A stretch of DNA of 64,000 nt from Quercus robur (lineage: Eukaryota > Streptophyta > Magnoliopsida > Fagales > Fagaceae). The DNA lies in NCBI RefSeq assembly GCF_932294415.1, contig NC_065544.1, forward strand, positions 26,015,351 through 26,079,350, read 5' to 3'. Below the pieces are notes generated by a model. The model was not told the origin of the DNA. It ran no database searches and saw nothing but the letters and a program-made list of their open reading frames with translations. Position 1 is the first letter of the stretch. Every line of letters begins with the position of its first letter. Position numbers and translations under genes: made by a program. Below, in pieces: positions 60,151-64,000 of the stretch.

Positions 60151-62010
60151 ATTATAGAGGCCAGTTAATATAGTAAATACAGTAGCAAATATAATAATGT
60201 AATACAAGGATATAGAACAAGAGAAAGCCTTAGTAAGGTAAAAAAAAAAAAAAAAAAGAAGTCAAAAGCTTCTATTATATAGTATTTATAGATTAGACTT
60301 TAGGTGCCAATTATAATATGCAAAAATATTCCAATTATGACAAAATTAATGAGTTAGAACTTAGAACCATAGTTAAGTGTTAAACAACAATGAATTATCC
60401 AAATATATAAATGAATTCTTTCCACCTATATAATAGTCACAACATGAGTAAAAGATATTTGAATCCTATATATTTTCATTATAAACACCTTGAGGTGCTT
60501 GTTGAACTTCAAAATTATTGCCAACAACAATTGTATTTTCAATTTCTTATCTCTTTTGAATGGACCCAATGCATAACTTTAGAACCCAATTCCTTGAAAC
60601 AAAACTCTATCTTTCTCTTAAAAAAAAAAAAAAAAAAACAGAACATGGTCAAATAGAGTATGTAGGAAGCAGCCCATTTCTGAATAATGTAGCTAATTAG
60701 CCTACTACGTTAAGGCCCAAGGAATCTTTACGCAGACCAAATTAAGACTAGGAGTACTATAAAAGCATTAGAGATTCCTAACCTCCTCTATCTCTCGTTC
60801 CTATTTTCTATAGTCAACTTAATAGGTGATGTAATTAATGCAATCGTTTAAGGTCTTCAAATAAAAGAAAGACCCCCACTTATAAAAAATAATAATTATA
60901 TATATAATATATTTATCTATATATTTTAATTAAAAAAAATTTAAACACGTTTATTGACCAAAAAAATGCATTAAATAGGCCCGTTTCCTAAAATGAAGAA
61001 GATTTAACCATAGGATGATAGGAGTACAGGCTGGACTGCATAGGCTGCGTAGTTGGGCACTGTGCAGCCTGCACAGTGCACAACTGTGCAGTGCAGTCCA
61101 TAGTTACAACTTAGACAACCCAGTTTCTCACCTTTCTCTTCTCTTTTCTTTTTCTTTTTTTTTTCTTTTTTTTTTTTTTTTTTGACTTTATCTGTTATTA
61201 TAAATTATTATACCAATTTTTCATCTCAAAAAGCAAGAAAAATAGATTTTAAATAAAAATTCAATATATATATATATATATATATTATTTGATTAATATT
61301 TAAATATAAAAAAGTCTTACTTAAAATTTTCACCTAAAACCCCCAAAGTTGTTGAGCCAGCCTTGCAATTCCCAACCCTACCTTTTAGCCTTTATTACTC
61401 ATGATGATTGCTCTTTATTATCGAGTTAAGATATCAATTGGTTTTTAGTGTAAATGAGATATGAATCCTAGATCTCATGTTCAATGAAAAATTTTACCAG
61501 TTGAGCAAATTGTAGCTTATTTTTTATGTCTCTTTTCTACATCAAAAGAATCTGTGATGTCAAAGTTATAGAGCCCAAAAGGAATCAAACATACCAAAAT
61601 GTAAACAATAAAATTTATTTTTCAACAATTCAAAATGCAAGTTAATGCATATATTCATTTTTAATGAAATTTATTTATAACATTTTGTATAACATTAAAA
61701 AGTATGTACATAGATTAGGCTAGAGTAAAATTTCTATCTTGTATCAAAAAATAAAATAAAAAAGAAATAAAAAAAATTATTATTTTAGTTTTAAAAAAAA
61801 ATCAAATCCTACTTTTTCTACCCTACAATTCAAAACACCAAAAAATCGTATATGCAAAATAAACGGCAAATAAATTGTGATGATTTTCTACCCTACAATT
61901 CAAAACACCAAAAATTAATGATACTGATACAATTGGCTGAAAATCATCACAATTCAACAAATCTCAAACCAGAAAGCTTGCAGGAAAATACTCTCAAATC
62001 TCAAATCTAA
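60151..62010. other. Spacer with small repeats
   Basis: No gene recognised. A G+C-rich palindrome lies at 61033-61099, (TA)n at 61264-61286, and a 68-bp duplicated segment 'tttctaccctacaattcaaa' at 61815 and 61883. Confidence 0.5.
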
Positions 62011-62815
62011 CGGTTCAAATTGGATTACTCTGACAGATCCCTATATACTCTCTCGCTGTCACTATCACTAGTCACTACTTCCACTCTCACTCTCACTCTC
62101 GCTTTAAACCAAAATACCATTTTCTTCAACAACCATGCTGAAGAGATTTTTTGGAACTCCACCTTTCAATGCTCCTCCACCACCACAATCCCTACCAGTA
62201 CAACTACCACCCCTTCAGCCTAATCCACAAGCATAATACAATATGTTCAACGTACCAATTGCACGACCCCGCCAACAATTATATACCCCAATTCACGATG
62301 ACGCTGAAAGATAAGGCTAACAACAGATCATAATACCGGAGTTTTCTTCACCCGAAGTCCTGCAAATTCTACAACCACCGGCACTTGTTGAAGCTCCACC
62401 GCCATCGGGAAGCCACCCATGGTGGTTGCTCCATTTTTTGTACTAACTCTAGCCATTTTTTTGGCATTTTTGGGTGATCATTATGGATTTTCTCTAATGA
62501 CCCAAGGCAACTTCTATTACGCACCTCCTCTACCATAGCCTCAGTCTCAAGACTCAGGTCCTCCAAATGAAGGAGTGTTCAACCTATTTAATAACGTCCC
62601 ACCAATGGATATGAATGACCATCTCAATATGGAAAAAGAATTAAAGCTTTTTGTATATTCTAGTGAGAATGGGTTTAAAATCCCCAGGGAAGATGACAAT
62701 GTTGCCTATTTTGTGAAGAATTTTTATCAAAGTCCTTATCCACATACCCTATCCAAGTTTTCCATTAATGTTTTAAAATCTTATTTTGGATGCTCCTTTT
62801 AATAAAACCTTGAGA
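62011..62815 (+). pseudogene. Broken membrane-protein fragment, possibly GT47-like, copy 1
   Basis: A short frame from 62134 reads M-L-K-R-F-F-G-T-P-P-F-N then Pro-rich, and stops at 62235. After two further stops, a frame from 62419 reads a hydrophobic anchor (VVAPFFVLTLAIFLAFLG), a stop at about 62535, then PPMDMNDHLNMEKELKLFVY and DDNVAYFVKNFYQ. A membrane anchor followed by 'MEKELKLFVY' recalls the stem and start of the exostosin domain, but the match is weak. Copy 2 at 63290 shares the stops. Confidence 0.4.
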
Positions 62816-63289
62816 ATTCGCTAATGGCCTTTTTTTTCTCTTCTCCCTCCCAAATTACTAAACATGGCAAACAAGTAGGTTAGGTCGGCTCCTAAAAAAA
62901 AAAAAAAAAAAATTGTGTGGGACACGTGTCCAGGCTGCGTCTAGGCCGCATGCCGCGTTCGACGCAAGTAAGGCTACCCTTTTGCCGCACCCGTGCTTCC
63001 CAGGTCATGACTCAGCACCGCCACTTGTGGAGCCCATGGTTTCACCACAAACACAATTTTAACTATTTTTTTTTTAATAAATAGATAAATAAATATCCTA
63101 TTATAAGAGGCAGTAGTGCCGTTTTGTAATGCATGTATGAGATACTCTTAAACCTGCCAAAGTGACTTTCTAGTTCTCCATCTTCTTTTCTATGAAGTCA
63201 GTTCTAATTCTCCTCGCTTTCTCCCGTTTATCAAATATAATTAATCTTTCTCTCCCTTCCATCCAATGACGTTCAACAAACCAATCTAA
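62816..63289. other. Spacer between the tandem fragments
   Basis: Includes a G+C-rich piece (62915-63045, 'gacacgtgtccaggctgcg...ccgcacccgtgcttcccagg') unlike the AT-rich surroundings. Not identified; possibly part of a dispersed repeat. Confidence 0.35.
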
Positions 63290-64000
63290 CGGTTCAAATT
63301 GGATTACTCTGACAAATCACTATATACTCTCTCGCTGCCACTATCACTAGTCACTACTTCCACTCTCACTCTTGTTCTAAACCAAAATACCATTTTCTTC
63401 AACAACCATGCTGAAGAGATTTTTTGGAACTCCACCTTCCAATGCTTATCCTCCACCACCACAATCCCTACCAGAACAACTACCACCCCTTCAGCCTAAT
63501 CGACAAGCATAATACAATATGTTCTACGTACCAATTGCACGACCCCACCAACAATTATATACCCCAATTCACGACGACGCTGAAAGATAAGGCCAACAAC
63601 AGATCATAATACCAGAGTTTTCTTCATCCGAAGTCCTGCAAATTCTACAACCACCGGCACTTATTGAAGCTCCACTGCCATCGGGAAGCCACCCATGGTG
63701 GTTGCTCCATTTTTTGTACTAACTCTAGCCATTTTTATGGCATTTTTGGGTGATCATTATGGATTTTCTCTAATAACCCAAGGCAACTTCTATTACGCAC
63801 CTCCTATGCCGTAGCCTCAATCTCAAGACTCAGGTCCTCCAAATGAAGGAGTGTTCAACCTATTTAATAACGTCCCACCAATGGATATGAATGACCATCT
63901 CAATATGGAAAAAGAATTAAAGCTTTTTGTATATTCTAGTGAGAATGGGTTTAAAATCCCCAGGGAAGATGACAATGTTGCCTATTTTGTGAAGAATTTT
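63290..64000 (+). pseudogene. Broken membrane-protein fragment, possibly GT47-like, copy 2 (runs off window)
   Basis: A direct repeat of 62011-62720 at an offset of about 1279 bp with few differences (a 3-bp insertion adding a Tyr codon near 63445, scattered substitutions). The same in-frame stops are present, including the TAG just before 'cctca(a/g)tctcaagactcagg'. It therefore duplicated after the reading frame was already broken. It continues past the window end. Confidence 0.45.

Noticed and set aside
1-64000. CRISPR arrays, operons, rRNA or intact tRNA genes
   Set aside because: The DNA is plant nuclear. Repeats are micro-/minisatellites or transposons, and tRNA-like boxes belong to decayed SINEs without a foldable cloverleaf.

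Overview
Kind of genome: AT-rich plant nuclear DNA, most likely from a woody eudicot. Genes have GT-AG introns, the one clear regulator is a plant-only TIFY-CCT-GATA factor, and most of the rest is LTR retrotransposons, LINEs, SINEs, a Helitron, MULEs, MITEs and microsatellites. Nothing bacterial or phage-like is present. The species is inference only. | Layout: (1) 1-9000 holds the last two exons of one ZIM/ZML-type GATA gene, a decayed copy of a GATA promoter, several small transposons, and the promoter of the next gene. (2) 9428-20726 is a complete 11-exon GATA gene whose exon lengths add to an uninterrupted 383-codon frame; its introns carry a SINE, a LINE relic and a MITE. (3) 21930-51060 is a cluster of GT47 (exostosin-domain) glycosyltransferase genes on the minus strand: three copies with intact predicted frames (A 24706-27297, B 29909-33054, C 44211-47404) and one 5'-truncated copy (D). 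Copies B and C lie in a recent segmental duplication of about 6 kb. (4) Block A is interrupted by a 1144-bp Pack-MULE that captured the start of a ROH1/BYPASS1-like gene. Its 9-bp target duplication is exact, and blocks B and C preserve the empty site. (5) Between B and C sits a degenerate Ty3/gypsy element; a 3.46-kb Helitron is inserted in its integrase, and a 790-bp solo LTR is inserted in the Helitron, each with diagnostic ends. (6) 51.5-64 kb holds minisatellites, a 2.36-kb solo LTR, a LINE relic, a plant-mobile-domain gene fragment, MITE-like repeats, and a tandemly duplicated broken coding fragment that runs off the window. | How the parts relate: the GATA genes are predicted nuclear regulators and the GT47 genes predicted Golgi type II membrane enzymes; nothing suggests they act together. 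The main interest is the record of gene duplication, gene capture and nested transposition, plus the unusual GT47 paralogs, which lack much of the central part of the glycosyltransferase domain and have lost the usual CICPxG motif. No wholly new biological system was found. All exon models are predictions from sequence reading, without transcripts.
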